Source of the DNA: Ichthyophis bannanicus
Taxonomy: Eukaryota; Chordata; Amphibia; Gymnophiona; Ichthyophiidae
Direction: 5' to 3'
Length of the DNA stretch: 64,000 nucleotides
Assembly: GCA_033557465.1 (NCBI GenBank)
Contig: CM066032.1
Location: 448,258,270-448,322,269 of the forward strand
Shown here: piece after piece, positions 45,471 through 56,161 of the stretch
Layout: each line of letters begins with the position of its first letter
Position numbering within the stretch: position 1 is the stretch's first letter
Notes under the pieces: generated by a model
Told to the model about the DNA's origin: nothing
What the model saw: the letters and a program-made list of their open reading frames with translations, nothing else
The model's database searches: none
Made by a program: the position numbers and the translations under genes

Positions 45471-45721
45471 GGAAGGGCCCAACTAGGTTGAAGACTCTGC
45501 CAGTGGTAAACAAAAAGGAGGGAACGGCACCAAGGAAAAAAGAGACAACTTAAACGGACCCGAGACACACTGCCGAGGCTGTGTGCTCGGGGGCAGGAAG
45601 AGTACCAGTGCAAGACCAGAAAAGAAGAGTAAAAACTCAAAAAAAACTCTGATACTTTTTCCAGGGGAAACAGACATCTGTTGGACTCTGTGGAAAAAAG
45701 GAGACAAACACAGAAACAGAG

Positions 45722-45845
45722 AAAAATGACAACAGAAAAAGACCACATGGTCTATCTAATCTGTCCTTCCATATCAGCAACTACAACAGTCCCCTTTTTT
45801 TTCCTTTAGAGATCCTCTGTGTTTGTCCATTGCTTTTTTGAATTC
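45722..45845. repeat. short interspersed repeat inside DIRS 5' region
   Basis: A segment with AAAAAGACCACATGGTCTAT and TTAGAGATCCTCTGTGTTTG, then GCTTTTTTGAATTCAGA, lies between gag and the right terminal repeat. It reads like a widely repeated amphibian fragment, but I cannot name the family. Confidence 0.35.
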
Positions 45846-46012
45846 AGACTGAGGCAAGAAGGTACCCTTGGACAGGAAGGGGACCACGCATGCTTGGTGG
45901 CATCTCCCAAAGGCTTTCTTTGAAAGCTGGGGAGATGCTTCTGTGAGGGCTCCATCGGCGCCGACATCACCCATATGTGAGGACTGACTTCCTGCTTGTT
46001 CCCGGAGAAAAT
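45835..46012 (-). repeat. DIRS copy 2 right inverted terminal repeat
   Basis: Its reverse complement (TTCTCCGGGAACAAGCAGGA, CACATATGGGTGATG, CTTTCAAAGAAAGCC, GCCTCAGTCTGA) parallels the left repeat over about 165 bp. It lacks the outer 25 bp of the left repeat. Confidence 0.8.
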
Positions 46013-46017
46013 CCTTT

Positions 46018-48136
46018 ATCAAAATTACACCCCCCCCCCCCATTTGCAATTAACTTTAACCATACATTCAGAAGCACTTAATCTAGGCAAAAACACCGCA
46101 GAATATACCCAAATAAAGTTATTCAGACAAATTTAGGACAGGTGTTTGGGGAGGTTGGAAGAGGGCTGGGGGGGAAGTAGGGTCTGGGTTTTATCTCATC
46201 ATTACACAGACCAATTATACACGGCCATAGTCATCTACAGTAGACCCATCCTGCTGTTTTCTCTCTCCCCATCTTATTTAAAAAAAACAAATAAGTCCTA
46301 AACTATTGTCCTAGCTCCTCATGGCTCCCTTCTGGTCCTTTTTCTCCCGCAACACTATACACAGCAGCTCCTGACACAGCCCAGAATCAAACATCAAGTA
46401 CCACTACAGTAACTTTACTTTTCTTTTTCAGTTAAGCTACTGAAAAACTGCATGAACATTTATTTCCCGGTACTAACACTGAACTCCACTATAGCAAAGA
46501 AAAAAGATGGACAACTGTTAACGTATTTGACTACAGTTCTCTTAAGACATCCATATGACCCCAGAGACTATGTTGTTCATGTCATCACTAGTTCCTCCTT
46601 CAGAGTTAGTAATAGTTTGCTGTATTACAACATTATCAGTCAACACTTGATTCACAGTAGATGCCAAACAGTTTTATTGCTTTCAGACTTCAGGAAAAGT
46701 TCCTGAATTAGAGATAGTACACAATTATTTTCCATATTGTTAAGCAGCACCATTTAACACCTGCACATCAGAAATGCAAAATAAAAGCATTATCTGGGAT
46801 ACCCAACTACAAGTTGTACATCACACCTGATAAACATTATGAAATAATAAATAATGGGCAAATTAATATAGTTGCTTAAGGTAATCTTTCCCCATAGCAG
46901 CAGCTGGCCATACTGAAGTAAGCCTGCTACAATAGGATGAAAGACTAAATTAATTTATCTCAGGAAACACATTATATGTTGATGAGCATCACAAAACTGA
47001 TGTAATAGCTCTTCAGAGTCACAAACATACCTTTCCCCATTTTAATTGGTGACAACTAGATTGCCATTTTTCTCTAACTTTAATTAGAGTGCATATATTA
47101 GAAAAACTGTTTCAGAACACACTAAAGAGAAAGAAAGGTGATTTTCAATCAGAAAATAAAAGCTGAAGCTTACCACTGAAATATGTAAACACTTTAGATT
47201 TGCACACTTGGCTAAGGTTTGACATCGAGTAAAATAAATAAGGTTTGTGTGAATAAATTCAAATTTTGTACATACGTTTTATAAGAAGTATCAAACAAAT
47301 TAAAACTATTTCCACGGCAACCCTCTCTCATGTCATTGTTAAGTCCGGCAGTTTATCAACACGATAATACAAAAGAAAAAATGATTTATTTATATGCATT
47401 CCTATGTATTTCTCAGGCCACTTAATGGTTATAAGGTTCAGCCAATCTACACATTCAATAACTAAAAAATATTTTGGCCAATATTCAGAAGATGTTTTAT
47501 GTTCACTGGCAACTACTGACCATGTAACTTTTCTATCCATAGATTTTCACGTCTTATACGGACAGTATCAGGCCAAATATGTGACTACACAGCCCAGTAT
47601 TATCCATATAAAAAAGGTCTGAGTTTGGGGTGGAATGTGGGCTTTACAAAAGATTATCCAGATAGCAGGGATAGCCAACCACTGTCTGGATAATGTATAT
47701 GTTTATTTTCGGCTTACTGAATAATGCTAGCATGACTGTACTATCTGAAATATTCAGCACCACTATATATACAGATAGCAGTGACAAATCTATGGATTAA
47801 GCTAAACATCATGGCCAGCATTTCACTTACTCTGGTCACCATGTTGGCTGAACCACTTGTAAGAGAAAACTGTTGCTGTAAACTCAAAACTTAGAGCCAG
47901 AGATACTGAGTTAGCACCAGGTATTTATTCATGTTTAATTAAAAAGCTGGTATTCAGCCTATCAATCATTCTAGGCAGCTTATATCCAACAAAAAGAAAT
48001 AATACACATCACCATGACAAAGAAAACCACCATATTAGTAACACAACACAATTAAAATAAAATAAAAACATAAAATAATATAAGAAGCTTAAAAACTAAA
48101 ACCTGTTCCACAGGACCCAACTCAATCTAAGAATAA
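46018..48136. other. AT-rich unassigned DNA
   Basis: No gene recognised. C12 at 46030-46041. A CTATCCAG-like motif near 47655 recalls 1440-1570. Small open frames are short and without familiar motifs. Confidence 0.5.
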
Positions 48137-49345
48137 ATCCTGCTGTATATACATGTAAATTGTGACAAGGCAGAGGCTTTAGAGAGTAAGAAAAAGGGTT
48201 TTAAATACACTTTGTCCTCTGAACCTGCCAGAAATACAGGGCAGGAAGGGGTTAAAACCTCAGCACACAAAGCTTCACTACACGAGAGAGTAGAAAGGGA
48301 GCCCCACCCTAGCCCCAGGCTAACCAGGAGAGCTATCCTATCAGGGAAAGGGGTGGACTTACGCCCGATTGGACAACTCAGTCCTCATAACCAGGAAGTA
48401 GTAGATTCAAGAAAAGGAGTGGAGGAGGAAGCAGAAAGAGGAGGAGAACGGGAAAGGAGAAGGAAGGAGGAAGGAGCCCCACAGTGGACACAGTGGGGAG
48501 AAACTGACTCAAGGGAATTGGATGCAGCCTTGGAGTCAGAGCCTTTTTCCAGAGGGCTAGGAAAGTCAGGTCCAGGCAGAGACTTGAAGTCCCAAAGAGG
48601 CAGAGCTGGAAGCAAAGAGAGCCAGGTGGGAACCAAGTACTTGGAAGATTGCCAGCCACTTTGCCCAGGAACAGCCACGTCTCGGGGGAGGCAGTTGAAA
48701 GTGCTTCCTGGAAGGAACAGCCCTCAGCCAAAGGAGAATCAGGTCAGAAACTCCTATAAACCTTTGAAGCAAAGATTAGAGTTCTTACCTAAGAGAGATA
48801 GAAGTAACTCCTCAGAGACTTTTCTTAGAACCAGATTGATAAGAGAAAAGCTGGGTAGAAGGGAAACCCCAGCTCATAAAGTACAAGTGTTTCCCTGTAA
48901 TAGAGAACATGTTAGAAGCTGCAGTTCAGAGTATAGCCCAGCTGCACGTCAGCAAGCTACTAATTGCCAGCAACGGGACACGGAGCTAGAGTCAGATTTT
49001 GAGGACCAGGCTGTATTAAAGGAACTTGTAAAGCAGTGTCAGAAGAGATATGTTCCACCCAACCAGAGAGTGATATCCGGGCGAGACAGGGAAGAGAGAA
49101 ATCCTTTCTATGAACTGTTTAAGAGGGCCAATAAGCCTGAAACCCTGCAAGTGCCTAGGAGACGTAAGGATAGTAGATGGAAGCAGATACAGACTCTCCT
49201 TAAACACTTGAAGTCTGTGGATTCTTTTTATCCTTGTGTTCAAGAAACCCCAGATCTTGAGAGTGAGCCGATGCAGACAGACAATCCCTTATCCTCTAGC
49301 AGTGACTCGGAGATGGATTGGGGCATCTGTAAGAAGGAGTTCTAA
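48137..49345 (+). CDS. long open frame without ATG, unknown
   Basis: A 403-codon open frame (stop TAA at 48134-48136, ends TAA? at 49343-49345). I do not recognise the product. It has no in-frame ATG before about codon 379; the only Met codons lie close to the end (SEPMQTDN, SEMDWG). The N-terminal two thirds are rich in Arg, Glu, Ser and Pro with a highly acidic-basic run near 48420-48470. The C-terminal third looks more protein-like: DFEDQAVLKELVKQCQKRY, VPPNQRVISGRD, RNPFYELFKRAN, SRWKQIQTLLKHLKS. TATATAAGG (49370) and AATAAA (49416, 49650) follow. Either a spliced or gag-like exon, part of an LTR-borne gene, or a chance frame in T-poor DNA. Confidence 0.35.
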   Translation: MLLYIHVNCDKAEALESKKKGFKYTLSSEPARNTGQEGVKTSAHKASLHERVEREPHPSPRLTRRAILSGKGVDLRPIGQLSPHNQEVVDSRKGVEEEAERGGERERRRKEEGAPQWTQWGETDSRELDAALESEPFSRGLGKSGPGRDLKSQRGRAGSKESQVGTKYLEDCQPLCPGTATSRGRQLKVLPGRNSPQPKENQVRNSYKPLKQRLEFLPKRDRSNSSETFLRTRLIREKLGRRETPAHKVQVFPCNREHVRSCSSEYSPAARQQATNCQQRDTELESDFEDQAVLKELVKQCQKRYVPPNQRVISGRDREERNPFYELFKRANKPETLQVPRRRKDSRWKQIQTLLKHLKSVDSFYPCVQETPDLESEPMQTDNPLSSSSDSEMDWGICKKEF

Positions 49346-49770
49346 GGTGCAGTTTAATTGTATCCTATGTATATAAGGGTGCTGTGGAAGCCTAATCGTT
49401 GTTAAGCACATGTGGAATAAAAACCACAACATGGAGAAGTTTCTTTTTAGAAGTTTTATTAGGAAAGCCTTACTGGTGTTTGGAAGCAATGCTGTTATCC
49501 TGGAAAGTTGGAGGAAATATAAGAGGCTGATTTTTGAGTTGCATCTGTACCCTGAGAAGTATCAGGAGGACTGTTTCATTTTGGACTTTATTTGTTACAA
49601 ACACGTATCTTCTCTTTTGCTCTGTTTGGGGGAAGAAACCCTGTGCGACAATAAATATATTGTTCACCCTTAACTGAACTTTGGCTGTCATTCACTGGGC
49701 TACAACTACATAAGAATACCAGGCAAACAGCACAAACAAAGTAACTTTAACTGTGTCCCACTTTCTAACA
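48161..49770 (+). repeat. possible LTR-like unit
   Basis: Bounded by TGTGACAAGG (48161) and TTCTAACA (49770), with TATATAAGG at 49370-49378 and polyA signals at 49416 and 49650. These would fit U3-R-U5 of a 1.6-kb LTR. I see no target duplication and no internal retroviral sequence, so the call is weak. Confidence 0.25.
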
Positions 49771-49849
49771 GCCTTAATACTGGGGCTGAGTGGTGAGCGG
49801 GGTCACAAAATACATATGTAAATAGTCTCAGTTAACAATTTCCCCATGT

Positions 49850-49982
49850 TTATCCAAGTTCTCGTACCTGTTCTATGTAAAACCAAACAGCTTGTTGTTC
49901 TGGTCTATTGTTATATTGTAAACCGCGCTGATGCTAAATAGTGCGGTATATAAGAGCCTGTAATAAATAAATAAATAAAATG
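49850..49982 (+). repeat. L2-group LINE 3' end fragment
   Basis: L2 3' UTR end with stem ACCGCGCT (49922-49929) / AGTGCGGT (49940-49947), one G-U pair, followed by (TAAA)n. 5'-truncated. Confidence 0.8.
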
Positions 49983-50046
49983 TAACATCTAATGATTTAA
50001 CTGAACTGAAAATGTCTGAGAAAACAAGTCTTGGTTGCCTTTATGC

Positions 50047-50457
50047 CAGTGGTTCCTAAACTTGTGGTCGGGACCCCAAATGGGGTCACATCATCAGTGG
50101 ATGGGGTCACAGAAACATGATCATTTCTCTTCTCTCTGGACTTTCACTATGATCTGTGCCAAGTAGTGGCAGTCTCCAGTCAGCATGTGGTCTGTGAGCA
50201 AGTGAAAATGCAAAGGCTCTTGCTCTTGTTAGGCTGGAAACTGAGGTCTGTAAGTACACACTGCACACTGACATAAGGGACCCTGTGCTGACTGCTGCTG
50301 CTATTGCCACTACTATTGCTGCTGCCTTTCTGCTTTAGATGAGTAGGAGGGGAAGGAGGCTGAAGACCTGCTATTTTGGTTTCATTACCATCTGGGATCA
50401 TGTGATTTTTCAGTTGCTAAAATGGGGTCATACGTGATAAAAGTTTGAAAAGTACTG
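50047..50457. mobile_element. hAT-type MITE
   Basis: Ends CAGTGGTTCCTAAACTT and, inverted, CAGTACTTTTCAAACTT. Flanking octamers CTTTATGC (50039-50046) and CTCTAAGC (50458-50465) agree at six of eight positions, the hAT target-duplication length. Subterminal GGTCGGGACCCC and GGGGTCA motifs fit hAT families. No transposase. Confidence 0.75.
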
Positions 50458-50469
50458 CTCTAAGCAAAG

Positions 50470-51045
50470 GAAGGACCAAAACATCTATATGCAGAGCTAT
50501 AAACTCCCTGAGATCTCTAAAAAGAAATGGGGACTATTTTAAAGAACTCTATACTAGCGGCTAAAAGTAAGATTGCTTATGCTTGGAAGAATGAATGTGT
50601 GCCAGATTGGGAGAGGATAGAGATTAGAATAGGGAACTATTATTACCTAAGCAGGTTAACAATTATATGTACAGAATGTTTGATGGCGAGTGAAGAGATA
50701 TGAGGACTGGGCAAAAACACACAAATGAAAGGTTGGAAGGGAAGCCCGTTGGGAGGAAGGGCGAAAGGGGATCCCTACTGAAATTTAAAGGGAATGGGAG
50801 AAGGAGGGGATAGAGAGGGTGTAATTTTTAAAGAGAAACTTGGAAAGATGGCCGTTTGGTCTATCAATAAGAAGAGTTAAATTTGACATAAAAGGTTAGA
50901 GAGCTGTATTCTTAGCAAAAAAAAAAAAGAGATTATTTTGATATGCTCTGGCTCATCATATGTAATATAAGCTCACTATATACATTAGATGGAGCATGAA
51001 CATTTTTATATTCTGGAAAATGTAATAAAAATGGTTAAAAGAAAA
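50470..51045 (+). pseudogene. probable L1-type ORF2 C-terminal and 3' end remnant
   Basis: Decayed coding reads like the end of an L1/Tx1 ORF2 (AKSKIAYAWKNECVPDWERI, IRIGNYYYLSRLT). It ends in a 3' UTR with AATAAAAATGG at about 51025. Stops are frequent. Confidence 0.45.
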
Positions 51046-51079
51046 CATAGAAACATTAATCAAATCCGAATCCAGTGAA

Positions 51080-51740
51080 GATCAACTGGTAAAAGGCTCC
51101 AGTGACGGGAACCTGTAACAGAAAACACCCATGCACAAGTTAAGGTCTGATCTGTAGCTTACAATATGTTGAGACATATCCAGTGACAGACTCAAGACAG
51201 AGCCAGGCCATGAATAACCTTGAACAGTGATATCAGAAACTTGAAAAGAACATGCTGATGCACACAAATCCAAAGAAGATGCTGCAGACTGGAGAGATAT
51301 GGTCAGACCTACTGCAGGCTGTTACTCTGCACTACCACATTTTGGGCCAACTAAAGTACCTGTATTACTGGTTTCTGCAAATTTAAGCATACAGTATTAT
51401 AGTAATCTTGTGTGCCTATCCAAAAATCATTGGATGACTGTTCCAACTGTCGCAAGGCACGCAGTTTATAAAATATAGCTTTCACCACTTTTTTCAATTC
51501 ACTGCGAGGTAATAAACTTCACTTACAATTAGTATATCCCCTAAACATGTCAGGCAACTGTAGTCTCCAAAGCGGATCAATGTCAAAGGCTACTTTTTGT
51601 AAGGATTAATAGCCAAGTTGTTATCTGACAGCCACTTTAAAACTGAAGATTAATAAACTGATATAGAGCCAGTCGGCAAAGTTCTCATCCAGTCTAAAAG
51701 GCACAAAAATCATTATTTCATCAGCTTAAAATTGAAACAC
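51080..51740 (-). pseudogene. ancient L2/CR1-group reverse transcriptase remnant
   Basis: The minus strand shows an LxLAQNVVVQ motif near 51335-51360, equivalent to LQLAQNAAAR of the L2 copies, with matching text either side. Degraded beyond a readable protein. Confidence 0.45.
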
Positions 51741-52363
51741 AACCTTGCATTTGCACAGAACATCACAGTATGGACGATGGACGCATGTAAAGATTAAAAT
51801 CTACAGAGGATAGCTGTGAAACTTAGGTGGTGGGGGGGGGGAAGAGGGTAGCAAAGATCACCTATAGTCAAAGCTAAGCAATGGGTAGTGGCAGCCACGC
51901 AAGCTCAGAGTCATCAGCTTTTTATTTGCAGGAAGAGTGGCCGATATGTAAATAGTCCCTTTACCCTGGTAAGTGGCTTTTTGAAATTTCCCTCCTTATG
52001 TATATATTCACAAAACAAAGTTTAATATTTAAAAGTGTGATGTCCAAATATGCATTTCTATTGGATTGTTCTGAGAGCAATGGTGTTGAGATTACAATTG
52101 AATTTGATAATCAAAATCTTGGGTGGGTGCTATGCAAGAGGTGTACAGGTTTGAAGTTTAGCCTAGGATTCCTAATACCCTTGGGCACAGGCCCTGAATG
52201 CAAAATTTGGTTTGTGTGCCGAGAACGGAACAAACTCAAAAGTGCACCACAAAATTAAAAAGGTTCAAAAGTCCTGCCCTATACCATTCAACAAAAAAAG
52301 AATATCCCACGAGCCACCCAAGGCAATCAAACCCTGCAATATTTCTACATCTCAGCAGTAATA
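51741..52363. other. unassigned DNA
   Basis: No gene recognised. G10 at 51832-51841. Confidence 0.45.
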
Positions 52364-52365
52364 TA

Positions 52366-53844
52366 CAGTGCCTTGTGAAAGTATTCATCCCCTCGGTGTT
52401 TGTCCTGTTTTGTCGCATTACAACCTGGAATTAAAATGGAGATTTGGGGGTTAGCACCATGTGATTTACACAACATGCTTACCACTTTGAAGGTGCAAAA
52501 TATCTTTTATTGTGACACAAACAATAAGAAAAACAAAAAACCCCAGAAATCATGAGTATGCATTGGTATTCCGCCCCTCTCTCCCCCAAAAGTCAATACT
52601 TTGTATGGCCACCTTTTGCTGCAATTAAAGCTGCAAGTCTCTTGAGGTATGTCTCTATTAGCATAACACATCTAGCCACTGGGATTTTCAGCCATTCCTT
52701 AAGGCAAAACTGCTTCAACTCCTTCAAGTTAGATGGGTTGCGTTAGTGTACAGCAATCTTCAAGTCATGTCACAGATTCTCAATTGGATTGAGGTCTGGG
52801 CTTTGACTAGGCCATTCTAAGACATTTAAATGTTTCCCTTTAAAGCACTCCAGCGTAGCTTTAGCAGTATGTTTAGGGTCATTGTCCTGCTGGAAGGTGA
52901 ACTTTCGTCCTGTTCTTGGGATGATGGGAAGTGTTGGGTTTGCACCACACGTGGCGTTTCCCACGATGGTCAAAAAGTTCAATTTTCGTCTCATCTGACT
53001 AGAGAACCTTCTTCCATGTGCTTGGGGGGGGGGGGGGTCCGACAGCATGCTGTTGTGCAAACTCTAAACCTGTTTTCTTATTTCTTTCTTTAAGCAATGG
53101 CTTTTTTCTGACACTCTTCCATAAAGCCCCGCTCTGAGGAATGTATGGCTTAAAGTAGTCCTATGGACAGATACTCCCATCTCTGCTGTGGATCTTTGCA
53201 GCTCCTTTAGTGTTATCCTTGGTGTCTGAGGCATCCCTGATTAATGCCCTCCTTGCCGGTCTGTGAGTTTTAGCGTGCGGCCTTATCTTGTCAGGTTTGT
53301 GGTGGTGCCATATTCTTTCCATTTTGTTATAATGGATTTAATGGTGCTTCATGGAATATTCAGTATTTGTGATTTTTTTTTTATAACCTAACCCTGAACT
53401 ATATTTCTCCCCAACTTTGTCTCTGACCTGTTTGGAGTGCTCCTTGGTCTTCATGTTGCTTGCTTAGTGGTTTTGCAGAGTCAGGGGCCTTTAAGAACAG
53501 GTATATTTATACAGGCATCATGTGAAAGATCATGTGACACTGACTGCACACAGGTGGATCCTAATCAACTAATTATGTGACTTCTGAGGTTAATTTGTTG
53601 GACCAGATCTTAGGGGTTTCTTAGGAAAAGGGATGAATACATATACATTCACAACTTTTCATTTTTATTTTTATTTTTATTTTTCATATTTACAAGGTAT
53701 TTTATTGTCATTCCACTTCATCAATTTGGACTACATTGTTAGGTCCATTACCTAACATCCAAATGAATCTCCATTTTCATTCCAGGTTGTAATGCAACAA
53801 AACAGGACAAAAACCGAGGGGATGAACACTTTCACAATGCACTG
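52366..53844 (-). mobile_element. Tc1/mariner transposon
   Basis: Ends CAGTGCCTTGTGAAAGTATT and, inverted, CAGTGCATTGTGAAAGTGTT, flanked by TA on both sides (52364-52365, 53845-53846). The inverted repeats extend beyond 80 bp (both hold TTGTCCTGTTTTGT and TTACAACCTGGAAT). A decayed transposase lies on the minus strand. Confidence 0.9.
52720..53480 (-). pseudogene. Tc1-type transposase
   Basis: The C-terminal part (52770-53060) has [16 protein letters not shown], with the second catalytic Asp, and [15 protein letters not shown] with the third acidic residue. The DNA-binding part lies in 53100-53480 with stops and shifts (KTHRPARRALIRDAS). A G14 run at 53024-53037 breaks the middle. Cut-and-paste enzyme, inactive. 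Confidence 0.8.
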
Positions 53845-53846
53845 TA

Positions 53847-54856
53847 CTAACCACTTAAAAATCTCACAGCACAGTGCAACTGTATTCCTACACACAGGCT
53901 AAGCTAAAAAAAAAATCTTGATGTTAAAAACAAGCCCAATTCATTTGGATGTATTTAGGCATCAAATTCCAATTAATGTGCTCAGTGCAAGAGAAATCTT
54001 GCTTCCCTAACATCTTTATACTTTAACTCCAACACAATTAAGACTGCTGGAACAGAGATGGGGGGAAGGGGGGCTGGGAGAAAAATGAAAAATGTTTATT
54101 ATTGGTAGCTGGTGTGTCTTCGGATTTGATTGTTTGGACTGTCCCGTGGCGCCATGTAAGAGCCCACATGAGCCCGGGACTACTGTTTGTATTATTATGA
54201 TGCTTTGTGGTTTTCAAATGAAAACTATTTAAACTAAATGGTTTAAAATCCTGAAAACCGTGTAAGTGCCGCTATAATATGATATTGATCCGCACTAATG
54301 GTTAGTACCAATGAATATCCCCCAGTTCCGCCACTACAAGCCCAGATTCTATCTGCATAGAATGTGCTGTGGGCATTCCGGGCTGGGCAGTGTGGAGGTG
54401 GCACAGTTGCTAATTAGGCAACAGCGATATTGATATAAGCATGGGAAAATCTCGACTATTTTTACCCGTGGGAGCTAACCGGGCAGTAACTCAATATCAT
54501 CATTGCCCGGTTAGCTTCTCCACAGTGTGGAGGGTTTTGCCAGTTTGTGGAAGACCCAGATAGTCAATTCCGGTGCCTGGATATAGCCCCAGATTGAATA
54601 TCGGGGGTTAAGGTTTGGCAACAGTGGTTATGCACCCTAGAGATGCATAGCCAGCGCAACTGAATATCAGGCCATTGGGACTAATGTAAAATGCTAGCCA
54701 ACAAATAAATATCTACCCACTCACTCATATACAATAGGCCTACCAAGTACAAAATCTTGAACAAAATTAAGAAAATCTTAACATTTTGGGCAATAAATAA
54801 CTAGTTGCTAATATGTCTAGAAGGGCTGTATCCCAGCAGTCATGATCTGAACATAT
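53847..54856. other. unassigned DNA with a hairpin
   Basis: No gene recognised. A perfect 12-bp inverted repeat, GCTAACCGGGCA (54474-54485) and TGCCCGGTTAGC (54504-54515), with an 18-nt loop lies in a segment with CTGAATAT motifs; perhaps part of a decayed transposon. Confidence 0.45.
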
Positions 54857-54883
54857 TCTTCTTGTTGCTGCTGCTAAGTGCCA

Positions 54884-55835
54884 TCAAGTTGATGTCGACT
54901 CATGGTAACCATCTGGATAGTTGTCCAAAACTGTTCGGTCTTCAGTCAAGTTGCTCATTGTTGATATCGTGGCATCCATAGCTGCTGTTATTGTATCAAT
55001 CCATATCATTGCTGGCCTTCCTCTTTTGCGTTGACCTTCAAGCTTGCCAAGCATGTCATCTTTCACTAATGATCTCTCTCTTCGCATGGCATCCAAAGTA
55101 TGAAAGTCTTGCCATCTGAGTTTCTAAAGAAAGCTTAGGTTTGATCTCCTCTAGTACTCACTGGTTTGTGCTTCAGGCAGTCCACGGCACTATAATTCAA
55201 AGGCATCGATTTTCTTCCTATCTTTTTCACTGTCCAACTCTGGCATCCATATAATGTTACTGAAAATACCATGGCTTGCATAAGTCAAATCTTTGTATGG
55301 AGGGAAACATCTCTGCTCTTGAGAATCTTGTTTAGATCCTTCATAGCCATTCTGCCCAGAGCAATGCATCAACGGACTGCTTGACTGCTTTTCATTTCTT
55401 TATTGACTATTGATCCAAGGAGTTTAAGTTGTCCACTATTTCAATTTCTTCTCCATCAATGATGAACTCATTGATTTTGCCGGTTGTCAGGATCTTTGTC
55501 TTCTTTACGTTAAGGTGCAGGCCCATTTTAAGATGTATTCCTTGATTTTGAGAAGGAAATGTTTCAGATCATCTTCACTTTCAGCCAGCATTGCGGTATC
55601 ATCAGCATAGTGAAGGCTGTTGAGTCTTCCGCCAATCTTCACACCTCTGTTGTCTTCATACAGTTCTGCTTCTCTGATGATTTGTTCTGCTTATAAATTA
55701 AACAGGTAGGGGGAAAGTATACAGCCTTGTCATACATCTTTGCTGACTTTAAACTATTCTGTTTCAGCCTGTTCCATTTGAATTGTTGCTTCTTGATCAA
55801 TGTAAAGGTTGTACAAGAGAACTATCAAGCATGTG
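54884..55835 (-). pseudogene. RTE reverse transcriptase C-terminal half (copy 1)
   Basis: Minus-strand text: YNLYIDQEATIQ, QGCILSPYLFNL, LHYADDTAMLAESEDDLKHF with YADD intact, and C-terminal KLEGQRKRGRPAMIWIDTIT. Many breaks. Confidence 0.75.
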
Positions 55836-56161
55836 ATATTATACGCTCATTCAACATTTCCAGTCTGATATACGCAGATGATGTCTTGCTGTTCACTCCA
55901 ATCAAAATTATGCAGCCTAACCTCTCCCCCCTAGTTGACTGCTTCAACGCAATTACAGACTGGCTCCTAACTCAGAACTTACGCATAAATTTTAAGAAAA
56001 CCGAGGTATTATTTATCATGAAAAACAAGAGCTTCTCTTCCCCCACTACTCTGAAAATGAGAGATACAGAGCTTCCATGTAAAAATGTGATACGTTACTT
56101 GGGAATCACGCTCGACCAACAGCTCAGCTTTAAGGAACACATAAAGAACACCTCCAAGGCT

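Larger units (their letters stand above)
40512..46017 (-). mobile_element. DIRS-type retrotransposon, copy 2, both ends present
   Basis: A 5.5-kb DIRS element on the minus strand with inverted terminal repeats at 40512-40710 and 45835-46012, an internal complementary region at 40795-40870, and gag, reverse transcriptase, RNase H and tyrosine recombinase in between. This is the defining DIRS architecture. The proteins are broken by stops and frameshifts. Confidence 0.85.

Noticed and set aside
45458..45748. 96-aa and 87-aa minus-strand frames rich in Phe, Leu and Ser upstream of DIRS gag
   Set aside because: Non-coding leader of DIRS copy 2; no conserved motif and no counterpart seen in copy 1.
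48378..48731. 117-aa minus-strand frame rich in Leu and Pro
   Set aside because: Antisense shadow of the purine-rich part of the ATG-less frame.
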